Positions 1 through 9,591 of a DNA stretch of 64,000 bases are shown here, one piece after another. The notes under the pieces are model-generated. The model ran no database searches, was not told where the DNA came from, and saw nothing but the letters and a program-made list of their open reading frames with translations. Origin of the DNA: Brevundimonas sp. AAP58 (GTDB lineage: Bacteria; Pseudomonadota; Alphaproteobacteria; Caulobacterales; Caulobacteraceae); the NCBI RefSeq assembly GCF_001295975.1, contig NZ_LJHU01000022.1:1-64000 (forward strand), given 5' to 3'. The stretch's first letter is position 1. Each line of letters starts with the position of its first letter. The translations under genes were made by a program, and so were the position numbers.

Positions 1-867
1 CCGCCCCGGATTGGCGATCGGCGTGGGCGGCAGGCCGTCGATCCGATAGGTGTTGTAGCCCGTGTCCTGCTCCAGCTCGGATCGCCGGATGCCTCGGCCC
101 AGTGGCCGTCCCCTGGTGATGCCGTAGATGATGGTCGGATCGCTCTCCAGCCTCATGCCCAGGCGGATGCGGTTGGAGAACACCGCCGCCACGCGCGGAC
201 GCTCCGCCGCTACACCCGTCTCCTTCTCGACGATGGAGGCCAGGATCACGGCCTCCTCGGGCGTGCGAACGACGGTGTTGGGGCTGCGCCGGGCCCATAG
301 CTCGGCGAGGTTTTCCTCGGCGGCGCGCTGCATGCGAGCGATCACGGCCTGACGGCTCTCGCCGCGCGTGACCTCATAGGTCTCGGCCCACAGGGACCCT
401 TCCTCGGGGATTTCGTCGATCGTCCCAGTCAGGATGGTCTCGGCGTTCAGGATGTCGACCGCCTGGGCCGAGGACCAGCCTTCGGGTATGGTCACGAAGT
501 GGCGGACCACCCGGCCCTCGGTCAGCAGGTTCAGCACCGCCTTCAGAGATGCCCGGCTCGGCACCTCATACTCCCCCGCCCGCAGCCTCCGGTCTGCGCC
601 CGTCAGGGTCGCCGCCGCCTTGAACATGTCCACCGACCGGATCACGCCGGCGTTCTTCAACCGCGCGGCGATGGCCGAGACGCCCGAGCCGCTGGGTAGG
701 GTCACGATGGTTGATTCGTCGTTCTGGGCCGGCGGACCGGGCGAATAGTAGACGCTCCACGCCCAGGCCAGGCCCGCGATCAGGAACAGGCTGACTGTCG
801 CCGAGGCCGCCAACAGCGCCGCGATCAGGCCGGGTCTTTTCTGGCCCGGCATCCCCCCGAACACCAT
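1..867 (-). CDS. mltG: Endolytic murein transglycosylase MltG (partial, C-terminus beyond window)
   Basis: MltG-family inner-membrane enzymes cut nascent glycan strands and so act as terminators of peptidoglycan elongation. About 289 residues are visible. There is a cytoplasmic N-terminus, one membrane segment at about residues 14-38, a LysM-like region, then the catalytic segment SIVEKETG with the presumed catalytic Glu near residue 214. The following SNRIRLGMRLESDPT and YNTYRIDGLPPTPIANPG motifs are typical of the family. The ATG overlaps the fabF stop in a TGATG junction, so the two genes are probably co-transcribed. The C-terminus lies outside the window. A nearby ATG five codons downstream is an alternative start. 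Confidence 0.93.
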   Translation of the reverse strand, partial: MVFGGMPGQKRPGLIAALLAASATVSLFLIAGLAWAWSVYYSPGPPAQNDESTIVTLPSGSGVSAIAARLKNAGVIRSVDMFKAAATLTGADRRLRAGEYEVPSRASLKAVLNLLTEGRVVRHFVTIPEGWSSAQAVDILNAETILTGTIDEIPEEGSLWAETYEVTRGESRQAVIARMQRAAEENLAELWARRSPNTVVRTPEEAVILASIVEKETGVAAERPRVAAVFSNRIRLGMRLESDPTIIYGITRGRPLGRGIRRSELEQDTGYNTYRIDGLPPTPIANPGR

Positions 868-2147
868 CAGGCGACCTTGCGGAACAGGATGGAGGCGTTG
901 GTGCCGCCGAACCCGAAGCTGTTGGACATGGCCACGTCGATCTCCATCGGCTTGCCCTTGTGTGGCACGAGGTCGATTGCGGTTTCGTGTTCCGGGTCGT
1001 CCAGGTTGATGGTCGGCGGCGCGATCTGGTCACGGATGGCCAACACGCTGAACACCGCCTCGATCGCCCCCGCCGCGCCCAGCAGATGCCCGGTCATGGA
1101 CTTGGTCGAGGACATGGCGACGTGGCCGGAGTGGTTGCCCATCAGCCGCTCGACGGCCCTCAGCTCGATCCAGTCGGCCATGGTCGAGGTGCCGTGGGCG
1201 TTGACGTAGTCGATGTCGGTCACGTCGATGCCCGCCCGCTTCACCGCCGCCTTCATGGCGCGATAGGCCCCGTCGCCGTCTTCGGACGGAGCGGTGATGT
1301 GATAGGCGTCGCCGCTCATGCCATAGCCGATGACCTCGGCGTAGATCTTCGCCCCACGCGCCTTGGCGTGCTCGTACTCCTCCAGGATCAGCACGCCCGC
1401 CCCTTCGCCCATGACGAAGCCCGCATGACCCCGGTCATAGGGCCGCGAGGCCTTCTCCGGCGTATCGTTGTAGGCGGTGCATAACGCCTTGCAGGCCAAA
1501 AAGCCGGCGATCCCCAACGGCACGATCGAGGCCTCCGCCCCGCCCGCGACCATGACGTCGGCGTCGTCCAGAGCGATCATCCGCGCCGCATCGCCGATGG
1601 CGTGCACGCCGGACGCGCAGGCCGTCACCACCGCATGGTTCGGCCCCTTCAGCCCGTGCCGGATCGAGATCTGGCCACTGGCGAGGTTGATCAGGGCCGA
1701 CGGAATGAAGAACGGGCTGATCCGACGCGGGCCGCTCTCCTGCAGGATCAGGGCGTTCTCGGCGATGGGACCCAGACCGCCGATGCCGGCACCCATCATC
1801 ACGCCCGTGCGCTCGCGATCCTCGTCGCTTTCCGGCTTCCAGCCCGCATCGGCCAGCGCTTCGTCCGCCGCTGCGATGCCGTAAAGGATGAAGTCGTCGA
1901 CGCGTTTCCGTTCCTTCGGCGACATGATGGCGTCGGGATCGAACACGCCCGGCTGGCCCGGAGCTCCGCCGCCCCGCCCGTCCACCGACGGCACCTCGCC
2001 CGCGATGGTGCAGGCATAGCCCTCGGTGTCGAAGGTGGTGATCGGTCGGATGCCCGAGCGGCCCTCGACGATGCCCTTCCAGCTGTGCTCGACGCCATTA
2101 CCGAGCGGGGTGACGAGACCGAGACCTGTGACGACGACGCGGCGCAT
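867..2147 (-). CDS. fabF: Beta-ketoacyl-ACP synthase II
   Basis: Condensing enzyme that elongates acyl-ACP with malonyl-ACP in type II fatty acid synthesis in the cytoplasm. The 426-residue protein carries the Cys-His-His triad: Cys177 in TACASG, His318 in NAHGTST and His354 in KSMTGHLLGAAG. It is slightly longer than the roughly 413-residue E. coli enzyme, with a glycine-rich insertion around residues 56-68. It lies downstream of acpP, separated by a stable hairpin, and overlaps mltG. The acpP-fabF order is the usual one. The fatty-acid genes fabG, acpP and fabF probably form one transcriptional region. Confidence 0.97.
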   Translation of the reverse strand: MRRVVVTGLGLVTPLGNGVEHSWKGIVEGRSGIRPITTFDTEGYACTIAGEVPSVDGRGGGAPGQPGVFDPDAIMSPKERKRVDDFILYGIAAADEALADAGWKPESDEDRERTGVMMGAGIGGLGPIAENALILQESGPRRISPFFIPSALINLASGQISIRHGLKGPNHAVVTACASGVHAIGDAARMIALDDADVMVAGGAEASIVPLGIAGFLACKALCTAYNDTPEKASRPYDRGHAGFVMGEGAGVLILEEYEHAKARGAKIYAEVIGYGMSGDAYHITAPSEDGDGAYRAMKAAVKRAGIDVTDIDYVNAHGTSTMADWIELRAVERLMGNHSGHVAMSSTKSMTGHLLGAAGAIEAVFSVLAIRDQIAPPTINLDDPEHETAIDLVPHKGKPMEIDVAMSNSFGFGGTNASILFRKVA

Positions 2148-2188
2148 GGTGGGTGCTCCAGCTCCGAGAAACCTGATTCAGAAACAGT

Positions 2189-2231
2189 AATGGCCGCCGG
2201 GCTTCTCCGCTAGGAGCGCCGGGCGGCCATT
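2189..2231 (-). terminator. Hairpin between acpP and fabF
   Basis: The arms at 2189-2198 and 2222-2231 are perfect 10-bp complements (AATGGCCGCC / GGCGGCCATT) around a 23-nt loop. On the minus strand it follows the acpP stop by about 22 nt and precedes fabF. No U-tract follows, so it is more likely an attenuating or RNA-stabilising hairpin than a full terminator. That would fit the common need for far more ACP than FabF. Confidence 0.5.
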
Positions 2232-2253
2232 GGATACCGATGGGACGGCGGGA

Positions 2254-2493
2254 TCAGCCCGCGGTCTTCTCGTCGATGAACTTCACCGCATCGCCGACGG
2301 TCTGGATGTGCTCGGCGGCGTCATCGGGGATCTCGATATCGAACTCTTCCTCGAAGGCCATGACCAGTTCGACGTTGTCGAGAGAGTCGGCGCCGAGGTC
2401 GTCGATGAAGCTGGCCTTCTCGGTGACCTTGTCCGGATCGGCGTCCAGGTGGTCGATCACGATCTTGCGGACGCGTTCCAGGGTGTCGGACAT
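2254..2493 (-). CDS. acpP: Acyl carrier protein
   Basis: Small acidic carrier of growing acyl chains in fatty acid and lipid A synthesis. The 79-residue length is typical. The [10 protein letters not shown] motif contains Ser37, the attachment point of 4'-phosphopantetheine. The start MSDTLERV matches the usual ACP N-terminus. It sits between fabG (upstream, about 350 bp away) and fabF (downstream), as in most proteobacteria. Confidence 0.98.
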   Translation of the reverse strand: MSDTLERVRKIVIDHLDADPDKVTEKASFIDDLGADSLDNVELVMAFEEEFDIEIPDDAAEHIQTVGDAVKFIDEKTAG

Positions 2494-2653
2494 GGGTGTC
2501 TCTGCCTTCTAGGGCCGCCATCGGCGGCGTTTGATCTCGGTTTCGCCGTAAGACGACGGCTCCGACTGTGCAAGGGGCGACGCTCGCTGGCCCAATCGGT
2601 TGCCGAGCCCTTTAGCACACCCCCGGCGGGTGGAAATAGGCTGTAACAGCCTG

Positions 2654-2848
2654 TCATCCCCGACGACGGTTGACCCACCACAGCAGGCCTGCGCCCACAA
2701 CCGCCATCGGCGCGCCGTAGATGGCCCAGATGATCTGGCCCGTCATGAAGCTGCCGGGAAGGATGTTCAGGCCCTGTAGCACCCAGATGATGCCGATCAG
2801 CAGCAGCGGGCCGCACAGGATCGTCGCGAGGTAGCGCAGGACGACCAT
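2654..2848 (-). CDS. Small two-helix membrane protein, conserved hypothetical
   Basis: This 64-residue protein has two hydrophobic segments, at about residues 5-26 and 38-58, joined by a short loop with WVLQGLNILPGSFMTGQ. A basic tail (NRRRG) ends the protein. The loop motif recurs in small uncharacterised membrane proteins of many Proteobacteria, so it looks like a real gene. Its ATG overlaps the fabG stop (TGATG), which suggests co-translation with fabG. No function can be assigned. Confidence 0.8.
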   Translation of the reverse strand: MVVLRYLATILCGPLLLIGIIWVLQGLNILPGSFMTGQIIWAIYGAPMAVVGAGLLWWVNRRRG

Positions 2849-3588
2849 CAGATCATCGCCATGCCGCCATTGACGTGCAGCGTCTGGCCCGTGACGTAGG
2901 CGGCCTCGTCAGACGACAGGTAGACGGCCGCCGCCGCGATCTCGTCCCCCGTGCCCAGTCGCCCGGCGGGAATGCGGCCCAGGATGGCCTCGCGCTGCTG
3001 GTCGTTCAGTACGTCGGTCATGGGTGAGGCGATGAAGCCCGGCGCGATGCAGTTGACCGTGATCCCCCGGCTGCCGACCTCCTGAGCCAGCGACTTGGAA
3101 AAGCCGATCATCCCGGCCTTGGACGCCGAATAGTTGGTCTGGCCCGGATTGCCGGTGACGCCGACCACCGAGGTTACGCCGATGATCCGGCCCGAGCGAC
3201 GCTTCATCATGCCCTTCACGGCCGCGCGGGCCAGGCGGAAATAGCTCTCCAGATTGATCTGGATCACGGACTGGAAGTCCTCGTCCTTCATCCGCATGAG
3301 AAGGCCGTCCTTGGTGATCCCGGCGTTGGCCACCAGGATGTCCAGGGCTGAGCCCGCGACATCCTCCGCCCGCCCGACCAGGCCGTCGACCGACTCGGCG
3401 TCCGACAGGTTCGCCGCCGCCGCGAACGCGCGCTCGCCCAGCTCGTTCGCCAGGTCCGCCAGTACCGCCTCGCGCGTGCCGGACAGCACGACGGTCGCGC
3501 CCTGGGCGTGCAGCGCCCGCGCCACCGCCCCACCGATGCCGCCGGTCGCGCCGGTCACGAGCGCGGTCTTGCCGGTCAGATTGAACAT
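2848..3588 (-). CDS. fabG: 3-oxoacyl-ACP reductase
   Basis: NADPH-dependent short-chain dehydrogenase that reduces beta-ketoacyl-ACP in fatty acid elongation. At 246 residues it has the normal length. The cofactor motif TGATGGIG starts near residue 12, NAG is at 88-90, and the catalytic Ser140, Tyr153 and Lys157 lie in VTSVVG and YSASKAG. It is the first gene of the local fatty-acid cluster, about 45 bp after aspS on the same strand, and overlaps the following small membrane gene by one base. Confidence 0.96.
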   Translation of the reverse strand: MFNLTGKTALVTGATGGIGGAVARALHAQGATVVLSGTREAVLADLANELGERAFAAAANLSDAESVDGLVGRAEDVAGSALDILVANAGITKDGLLMRMKDEDFQSVIQINLESYFRLARAAVKGMMKRRSGRIIGVTSVVGVTGNPGQTNYSASKAGMIGFSKSLAQEVGSRGITVNCIAPGFIASPMTDVLNDQQREAILGRIPAGRLGTGDEIAAAAVYLSSDEAAYVTGQTLHVNGGMAMI

Positions 3589-3633
3589 GAAGTCCTCCGA
3601 ATGATCCCCGGATCGCGCCGGGCTTTCCGTCGC

Positions 3634-5415
3634 CTAGACCTTGATCGGCGGGGCCGTGCGGATGTGCACGTCCTTCAGCTGACGCTCCTGCGCCTCCGTC
3701 GGCGCGTTCATCAGCAGGTCCTCGCCCTGCTGGTTCAGCGGGAAGGCGATGACCTCGCGGATCGCGGTCTGGCCGGCCAGCAGCATGACGATGCGGTCGA
3801 TGCCGGGCGCCAGGCCTCCGTGCGGCGGCGCGCCGTAGCGGAAGGCGTTCAGCATGCCGCCGAACTGCTCCTCGACCACCGAGGCGTCATAGCCCGCGAT
3901 CTCGAAGGCCTTCAGCATGATCTCGGCCTTGTGGTTCCGGATCGCGCCCGAGCACAGCTCATAGCCGTTGCAGACGATGTCGTACTGATAGGCCAGGATA
4001 TCCAGCGGATCCTTGGACGTCAGCGCCTCCATCTCGCCCTGCGGCATCGAGAAGGGGTTGTGGCTGAAGTCGACCTTCTTCTCTTCTTCCGACCATTCGA
4101 ACATCGGGAAGTCGACGATCCAGCAGAAGCGGAACGCGTCGTCGGCGATCAGGCCCAGGTCCTGGCCCAGCTTGGTCCGCGCATTGCCGGCGAACTTGTG
4201 GAACACGGCCGGGTCGCCGGCGGCGAAGAAGCAGGCGTCGCCCTGGCCCATTCCGACGGCCTTCATCAAGGCGTCGGTGGCCTCGGCGCCGAGGTTCTTG
4301 GCGATGGGTCCGCCCCAGCCGCCCTGATCGTCGGACCAGAAGATGTAGCCCAGACCCGGCTGGCCTTCGCCCTGGGCCCAGCTGTTCATGCGGTCGCAGA
4401 AGGCGCGCGAACCGCCCTTCGGTCCCGGAATGGCCCAGACGGCGTTCTTGGGATCAGCCGCCAGGATCTTGTTGAACAGGCCGAACCCGCCGTCGCGGAA
4501 GTGCTCGGACACGTCCTGCATCTCGATCGGGTTGCGCAGGTCCGGCTTGTCGGTGCCGTATTTGGCGATGGCCTCGCGGTAGGGAATGCGCACAAACGGA
4601 TAGGGATCAACCGCCTTGCCGTCGGCGAACTCCTCGAACACGCCGTGCATGACGGGCTCGATGGCGGCGAACACGTCTTCTTGCGTCACGAAGCTCATTT
4701 CGACGTCGAGCTGATAGAACTCCAGCGACCGGTCCGCCCGCAGGTCCTCGTCGCGGAAGCAGGGCGCGATCTGAAAGTAGCGGTCGAAGCCGGAAACCAT
4801 CAGCAGCTGCTTGAACTGCTGCGGGGCCTGCGGCAGCGCATAGAACTTGCCCGGATGCAGGCGGCTGGGCACCAGGAAGTCGCGCGCGCCCTCGGGGCTG
4901 GACGCCGTCAGGATCGGAGTCTGGTATTCCAGGAAGCCCTGATCGACCATGCGGCGACGGATCGAGGAAATGACCTTCGATCTCAGGACGATGTTCTTGT
5001 GCAGCGTCTCCCGGCGCAGATCGAGATAGCGGTGCTTGAGACGGATTTCCTCCGGATACTCCGGCTCGCCGAAGACCGGCAGTGGCAGTTCGGCGGCTTC
5101 CGACAGCACCTCGACCGCCTTGACCCGCACCTCGATCTCGCCCGTCGGCAGGTTGGCGTTGACGGTGCCGGCCTCGCGCAGGACGACCTCGCCGTCGACG
5201 CGGATGACGCTCTCGGCCCGCACCCGCTCGACGATCTCGAAGCCCGGTGTATCGGGGTGCAGCACGAGCTGCGTCAGGCCATAGTGGTCGCGCAGGTCGA
5301 TGAACAGCAGCCCGCCGTGGTCGCGCTTGCGATGCACCCAGCCCGACAGCCGCACATTCTGCCCCGCGTCCGTCGACCGGAGGGCGCCGCAGGTGTGGGA
5401 GCGATAGGCGTGCAT
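3634..5415 (-). CDS. aspS: Aspartate--tRNA(Asp/Asn) ligase, class II
   Basis: Charges tRNA-Asp with aspartate. The 593-residue protein has an N-terminal OB-fold ([10 protein letters not shown]), the class II core, the bacterial GAD insertion and the C-terminal motif 3 region ([19 protein letters not shown]). The His-Gly-Gly after RKRD (His33) is the type associated with non-discriminating AspRS, which also charges tRNA-Asn for later amidation by GatCAB. That last step is inference; gatCAB is not in the window. The start [10 protein letters not shown] was chosen because it aligns with AspRS N-termini. A longer frame from 5475 adds 20 residues with no family support. Confidence 0.96.
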   Translation of the reverse strand: MHAYRSHTCGALRSTDAGQNVRLSGWVHRKRDHGGLLFIDLRDHYGLTQLVLHPDTPGFEIVERVRAESVIRVDGEVVLREAGTVNANLPTGEIEVRVKAVEVLSEAAELPLPVFGEPEYPEEIRLKHRYLDLRRETLHKNIVLRSKVISSIRRRMVDQGFLEYQTPILTASSPEGARDFLVPSRLHPGKFYALPQAPQQFKQLLMVSGFDRYFQIAPCFRDEDLRADRSLEFYQLDVEMSFVTQEDVFAAIEPVMHGVFEEFADGKAVDPYPFVRIPYREAIAKYGTDKPDLRNPIEMQDVSEHFRDGGFGLFNKILAADPKNAVWAIPGPKGGSRAFCDRMNSWAQGEGQPGLGYIFWSDDQGGWGGPIAKNLGAEATDALMKAVGMGQGDACFFAAGDPAVFHKFAGNARTKLGQDLGLIADDAFRFCWIVDFPMFEWSEEEKKVDFSHNPFSMPQGEMEALTSKDPLDILAYQYDIVCNGYELCSGAIRNHKAEIMLKAFEIAGYDASVVEEQFGGMLNAFRYGAPPHGGLAPGIDRIVMLLAGQTAIREVIAFPLNQQGEDLLMNAPTEAQERQLKDVHIRTAPPIKV

Positions 5416-5568
5416 GATCGGATTCGTCTGAAACGGCTGCGAAACAGCGGAATGAAGAAGCGGGCTATGGCGCATCGGAACCCCCGAAAGTCAAGGATCA
5501 AGGGTGGATCGGCGGCGGCTCTGCGGGCAGGGTTTGGTGACCTGATCCAGTTCCGGGAGCATGCGTCC

Positions 5569-6558
5569 ATGCGGTCTTTCCTTCGATGCCTTCTCGCCTT
5601 GCTGATGACAGCTCAGTGGGCGCTTCTTGCCGGCGCGGCGCGCGCTGAGGAATTGTCGGGTGCCTGGGTCTGGAACGTGGAAGGCCGCAACCTCATGGTG
5701 ATCGAACTGACGTCGGACGGCGAAGGTCGTCTGGCCGGTACCCTGAAGCGGCCAACCGCGCTTGCGACCAGCAGCGGTGGGAACGGACTGACCGTGTCCG
5801 GCGTCGAGGGGCCGATCGTCACGCGCCGGGTTGAAACGATCACAAGGCGGGACGGGGCGGTCCACATCGCGGCCTTCGATCCTGACGACCCATCCGGGCC
5901 AACGCGTCGGGAGTATCTGCTGAGTGTGGCGGCGGGCGGCGCTGAACTGCGGTCGCCCGTCGACAATCGCCTGCCTCCGATTCCGCTGATCCGGCCGAGG
6001 CCGCCGCTGGAAGTGGCCGCCGATCTCGATCCACAGGCGACCTACGTGACCCGGCCGCCTGTTCCTGCGAGCAACGCCGAACTGGCGGCGCTGTTCGAAG
6101 CGGATCAGGCGCCGCGGACGAACCCGGACGCCACCGTCAACTGGAGCGTGATCAGCGAGCAGGATCGCGCGCGACGCGCGCGCACCCGTGAACTGCTGGA
6201 CGGCGGCCAGATCAACAGCGCCGACGACTACTGGCGCGCCGCCTTTATCTTCCAGCACGGCGACCGGCCGGAGGACTATCTGCTGGCCCACAGTCTGGCC
6301 GTCGTCGCTGTCGGTCTCGGCAGGCAGGACGCGACATGGATCGCGGCGGCGACGATGGACCGATATCTCCAGAGCACCGGTCAGCCGCAGATCTATGGGA
6401 CCCAGTTTCAGATCCGCGACGGCGAGACGACCCAGGGCGACTTCAACCGGGAGCTCCTGCCTGATCAGGTCAGGCGGAGCAGCAATGTTCCGACGCTCGC
6501 CGAGCAGGCACGCTCTCTCGACGAGATAAATGCCAGCTCCGCGGCAGAGACCGAGTAG
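5569..6558 (+). CDS. Secreted protein with DUF6624-like C-terminal region
   Basis: A protein of 329 residues with a Sec signal peptide ending near GAARA-EE (residue 26). The N-terminal half looks like a beta-rich module (SGAWVWNVEGRNLMVIEL). The C-terminal half has the pattern of DUF6624 proteins: RARTRELLDGG, DDYWRAAFIFQHG, DYLLAHSLA and ATMDRYLQSTGQPQIYGTQF. The function of that family is unknown. The start at 5569 is preceded by a GGGAG ribosome-binding site and begins the signal peptide. It is divergent from aspS. The same frame is open far upstream, but only as an antisense shadow of aspS. Confidence 0.8.
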   Translation: MRSFLRCLLALLMTAQWALLAGAARAEELSGAWVWNVEGRNLMVIELTSDGEGRLAGTLKRPTALATSSGGNGLTVSGVEGPIVTRRVETITRRDGAVHIAAFDPDDPSGPTRREYLLSVAAGGAELRSPVDNRLPPIPLIRPRPPLEVAADLDPQATYVTRPPVPASNAELAALFEADQAPRTNPDATVNWSVISEQDRARRARTRELLDGGQINSADDYWRAAFIFQHGDRPEDYLLAHSLAVVAVGLGRQDATWIAAATMDRYLQSTGQPQIYGTQFQIRDGETTQGDFNRELLPDQVRRSSNVPTLAEQARSLDEINASSAAETE

Positions 6559-6642
6559 ACCCGTCCACAAACCTATTCGTCTGTCCACCGGGGCAAATGG
6601 GACCGTATCCGGACAGTCGCGCCGATCTGCTATGCTGTGGCC

Positions 6643-7341
6643 ATGTCCGCTCGGCGATCCGCCCCCGACCAGTTGCGCCTTCCGCTCAAGCGGGACGTGG
6701 CCCCCAGTGCCGCCGCCTTCGTGCGGTCGGGGTCGAACGCCTTCGCCTATGACGCGCTGGCCGCCTGGCCGAACGCAACCGGTCGCGTCATGGCCCTGTG
6801 CGGCCCCGCCGGCTGTGGCAAGAGCCACCTCGCCGCCCTGTGGGCCGAGCGCGTCGGCGCGGTCCCACTGAACGGCTCCGAGGCGGCCCTGGCCGATCCG
6901 CTGGAGCTGGAGGGCCGCCCGGTCCTGCTCGACATCGCCCAGGACGCCGACGACGAGACCCTGTTCCACCTCATCAACCTGGCCCAGCAGGACGGGGGTG
7001 CCCTTCTCATGGTGTCGCGCCCCTCCCCCCGCCGCTGGCATGTCGAGGTGCCGGATCTGCGCAGCCGGCTGGACGCCGTCCGCGTCGTCGCCATGGAGGC
7101 CCCGGACGACGCCGCCCTGTCGGCCATCCTCGCCGCTCGCTTCGCCGAACGCAGCATCACGCCGGGCGACGGTGTGATCGACTATCTGGTCCTGCGCATC
7201 GACCGCTCGGCCGCAGCCGCCGCTGCCATCGTCGAGCGTCTGGACGCCGAACACCGCCCTGTGACCCGTGCGCTCGCCCGCCAGGTACTCGGCGCCAGCG
7301 CCGATCTGTTCGAAGAGCCTTCGGAAGGGTTGCAGCCGTAA
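6643..7341 (+). CDS. hdaA: Hda-type DnaA regulator (RIDA)
   Basis: A DnaA-related AAA+ protein that, together with the DNA sliding clamp, promotes ATP hydrolysis by DnaA and so limits re-initiation. The 232 residues contain an N-terminal clamp-binding motif QLRLPL (residues 10-15) and Walker A GPAGCGKS. The protein stops before any DnaA DNA-binding domain, which separates it from DnaA itself. It lies just upstream of ppk, an arrangement I recall from Caulobacter. A GTG two codons upstream (6637) is an alternative start. Confidence 0.9.
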   Translation: MSARRSAPDQLRLPLKRDVAPSAAAFVRSGSNAFAYDALAAWPNATGRVMALCGPAGCGKSHLAALWAERVGAVPLNGSEAALADPLELEGRPVLLDIAQDADDETLFHLINLAQQDGGALLMVSRPSPRRWHVEVPDLRSRLDAVRVVAMEAPDDAALSAILAARFAERSITPGDGVIDYLVLRIDRSAAAAAAIVERLDAEHRPVTRALARQVLGASADLFEEPSEGLQP

Positions 7342-7364
7342 CCTTGCGGCCCCACAACCGACCC

Positions 7365-9581
7365 ATGTCCGACGCCGCCATCGCCGACACGACGACCGGA
7401 GAAGAGGTCCCCTCCTCCCGCGCGCCCCAGCTGCATCTGGACGAAGCGCTGATGGCGTCGCCCGAGCGTTTCTTCAACCGCGAGATCAGCTGGCTGAAGT
7501 TCAACGCCCGTGTGCTCGAGGAGGCCGCCAATCCGGCCCACCCGCTGCTGGAGCGGCTGCGGTTCCTGTCGATCTCGGCCAACAACCTCGATGAGTTCTT
7601 CATGACCCGGGTCGCGGGCCTGAAGGGTCAGGTGCGCGAGCGGGTGCGGACCCTGTCCGCCGACGGCCTGACCGCCGCCGAGCAGCTGGAGCGCGTCAAC
7701 GTCGCCGCGGGCGAGCTGATGGCCGAGCAGCAGAAGCGCTGGCGCCAGCTACGGAACGAGCTGACCGCCGCCGGCATCGAGGTCGTCCGCTCCGCCAAGA
7801 TCACCAAGACCGACCGCGACCGCCTGGAGCCGGAGTTCCTCAGCCAGCTGTTCGCCGTGCTGACGCCGCTGGCCATCGACCCGGCCCATCCCTTTCCCTT
7901 TCTGCCGAACCTGGGCTTCTCGCTGGCGCTCAAGCTGCGCCGGAACCGGGACAACAAGACCCTCTACGCCCTCGTGCCTGTGCCGACGCAGGTGCGGAGG
8001 TTCTGGGAACTGCCGGGCGACGGCCGGTCGGTGAAAGGACGGCGTCGCTTCGTGACACTGGAGACGGTGCTGCTTCTTTTCATCGAGCACCTCTTCCCCG
8101 GGCACGAGGTGCTTGAAAAGGGCGTGCTGCGCCTGATCCGCGACTCGGACATCGAGATCGAGGAGGAGGCCGAGGACCTGGTCATGGAGTTCGAGGAGGC
8201 GCTGAAGCAGCGTCGCCTGGGCTCGGTCGTACGGGTGAAAATCGAGGCCTCCATGCCCGACGACCTGCGCGAGTTCATCGTCGGCGAGCTCGACGCCGCG
8301 CCCCAGGACGTGGTGCTGATCGACGGCATGCTGGGCCTTGCCCAGCTGTCGGAGCTGATCCCGCCCGGCCACCCGGACCTGAAGTTTCCCGGCTATGAGC
8401 CCCGCTACCCCGAACGGGTTCGCGACCAGGGCGGCGACGTCTTCGCCGCCGTGCGCGAGAAAGACATCCTCATCCACCACCCGTTCGAGAGCTTCGACGT
8501 GGTGGTCCAGTTCCTGCGGCAGGCCGCGCGGGACCCCAACGTCATCGCCATCAAGCAGACGCTCTATCGCACCTCCAAGGACAGCCCGATCGTCGCGGCC
8601 CTGATCGAGGCGGCCGAGAACGGCAAGAACGTCGTGGCCCTGGTCGAGATCAAGGCCCGCTTCGACGAGGAGGCCAACCTGCGCTGGGCCCGCGCCATGG
8701 AGCGGGCCGGTGTCCACGTCGTCTTCGGCTTCGTCGAGTACAAGACCCACGCCAAGCTGAGTGTCGTCGTCCGCCGCGAGGGCGACGCGCTGAAGACCTA
8801 CTGCCACTTCGGCACCGGCAACTATCACCCGATCACAGCCAAGGTTTACACCGACCTCAGCCTGTTCAGCTGTGACCCTGTGCTGGCGCGCGATGCCTCG
8901 CGCGTCTTCAACTACATCACCGGCTACGCCCAGCCCGAGGACCTGGAGGCGCTGGTCGTCTCGCCGCTGAACATGAAGGCGACGCTGATCGACCTGATCG
9001 GCAAGGAGATGCAGGCCGCCGCCAAGGGGAAACCCGCCGCCATCTGGGTCAAGCTGAACGCGCTGGTCGATCCGGAGGTCATCGACGCGCTTTATCGCGC
9101 CAGCCAGTGGGGCGTGCGCATCGAGCTGGTGGTGCGCGGCATCTGCTGCCTGCGTCCAGGCGTTCCAGGCCTGTCGGATAACATCCGGGTCAAGTCCATC
9201 GTCGGCCGCTTTCTCGAACACAGCCGCATCATCTGCTTCGCCAACGGCCGCGACCTGCCGCATGATCGGGCCAAGGTCTACATCTCCTCGGCCGACTGGA
9301 TGACGCGCAACCTGGACAGACGCGTCGAGGTCATGACGCCGGTCACCAACGCCACCGTCCACGACCAGATCCTGGACCAGATCATGGTCGCCAACCTCAA
9401 GGACGACGCCCAGAGCTGGGTGCTGGGGCCGGACGGCGACTATACGCGGGTCTCGCCGGTCGATCCGGCCCGGCCGTTCTCGGCGCACCAATACTTCATG
9501 ACCAATCCCAGCCTGTCCGGGCGGGGCCGCAAGGTAAAGACCCTGCCCGGCCGCCTGCGCTACATACGGCCCTCGAGATGA
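7365..9581 (+). CDS. ppk: Polyphosphate kinase 1
   Basis: Makes inorganic polyphosphate from ATP. The 738-residue protein starts [12 protein letters not shown], followed by the PPK N-domain ([14 protein letters not shown]). The phospholipase-D-like core carries the presumed phospho-acceptor His in YKTHAKLS, the FGTGNYHP motif, a second His in FLEHSRI and the segment [19 protein letters not shown]. All are expected for an active PPK1. It follows hdaA by 23 bp and precedes ppx, which degrades the product, so synthesis and turnover of polyphosphate are encoded together. Confidence 0.97.
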   Translation: MSDAAIADTTTGEEVPSSRAPQLHLDEALMASPERFFNREISWLKFNARVLEEAANPAHPLLERLRFLSISANNLDEFFMTRVAGLKGQVRERVRTLSADGLTAAEQLERVNVAAGELMAEQQKRWRQLRNELTAAGIEVVRSAKITKTDRDRLEPEFLSQLFAVLTPLAIDPAHPFPFLPNLGFSLALKLRRNRDNKTLYALVPVPTQVRRFWELPGDGRSVKGRRRFVTLETVLLLFIEHLFPGHEVLEKGVLRLIRDSDIEIEEEAEDLVMEFEEALKQRRLGSVVRVKIEASMPDDLREFIVGELDAAPQDVVLIDGMLGLAQLSELIPPGHPDLKFPGYEPRYPERVRDQGGDVFAAVREKDILIHHPFESFDVVVQFLRQAARDPNVIAIKQTLYRTSKDSPIVAALIEAAENGKNVVALVEIKARFDEEANLRWARAMERAGVHVVFGFVEYKTHAKLSVVVRREGDALKTYCHFGTGNYHPITAKVYTDLSLFSCDPVLARDASRVFNYITGYAQPEDLEALVVSPLNMKATLIDLIGKEMQAAAKGKPAAIWVKLNALVDPEVIDALYRASQWGVRIELVVRGICCLRPGVPGLSDNIRVKSIVGRFLEHSRIICFANGRDLPHDRAKVYISSADWMTRNLDRRVEVMTPVTNATVHDQILDQIMVANLKDDAQSWVLGPDGDYTRVSPVDPARPFSAHQYFMTNPSLSGRGRKVKTLPGRLRYIRPSR

Positions 9582-9591
9582 GCGGGGCGGC

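Noticed and set aside
3508-5560. Very long plus-strand open frame antisense to aspS
   Set aside because: It has no family features and is a mirror of aspS caused by high GC at third positions. Only its last part, from 5569, is a real gene.
5491-7254. 587-codon minus-strand open frame
   Set aside because: Antisense to the DUF6624-like gene and hdaA, low-complexity composition, no motif. Shadow.
6643-7341. Possible dnaA
   Set aside because: Too short, lacks the DNA-binding domain and has the clamp-binding motif of Hda.
7749-9491. 580-codon minus-strand open frame opposite ppk
   Set aside because: Composition rich in His, Asp, Val and Gly in the manner of GC-rich antisense frames; ppk has full family support.
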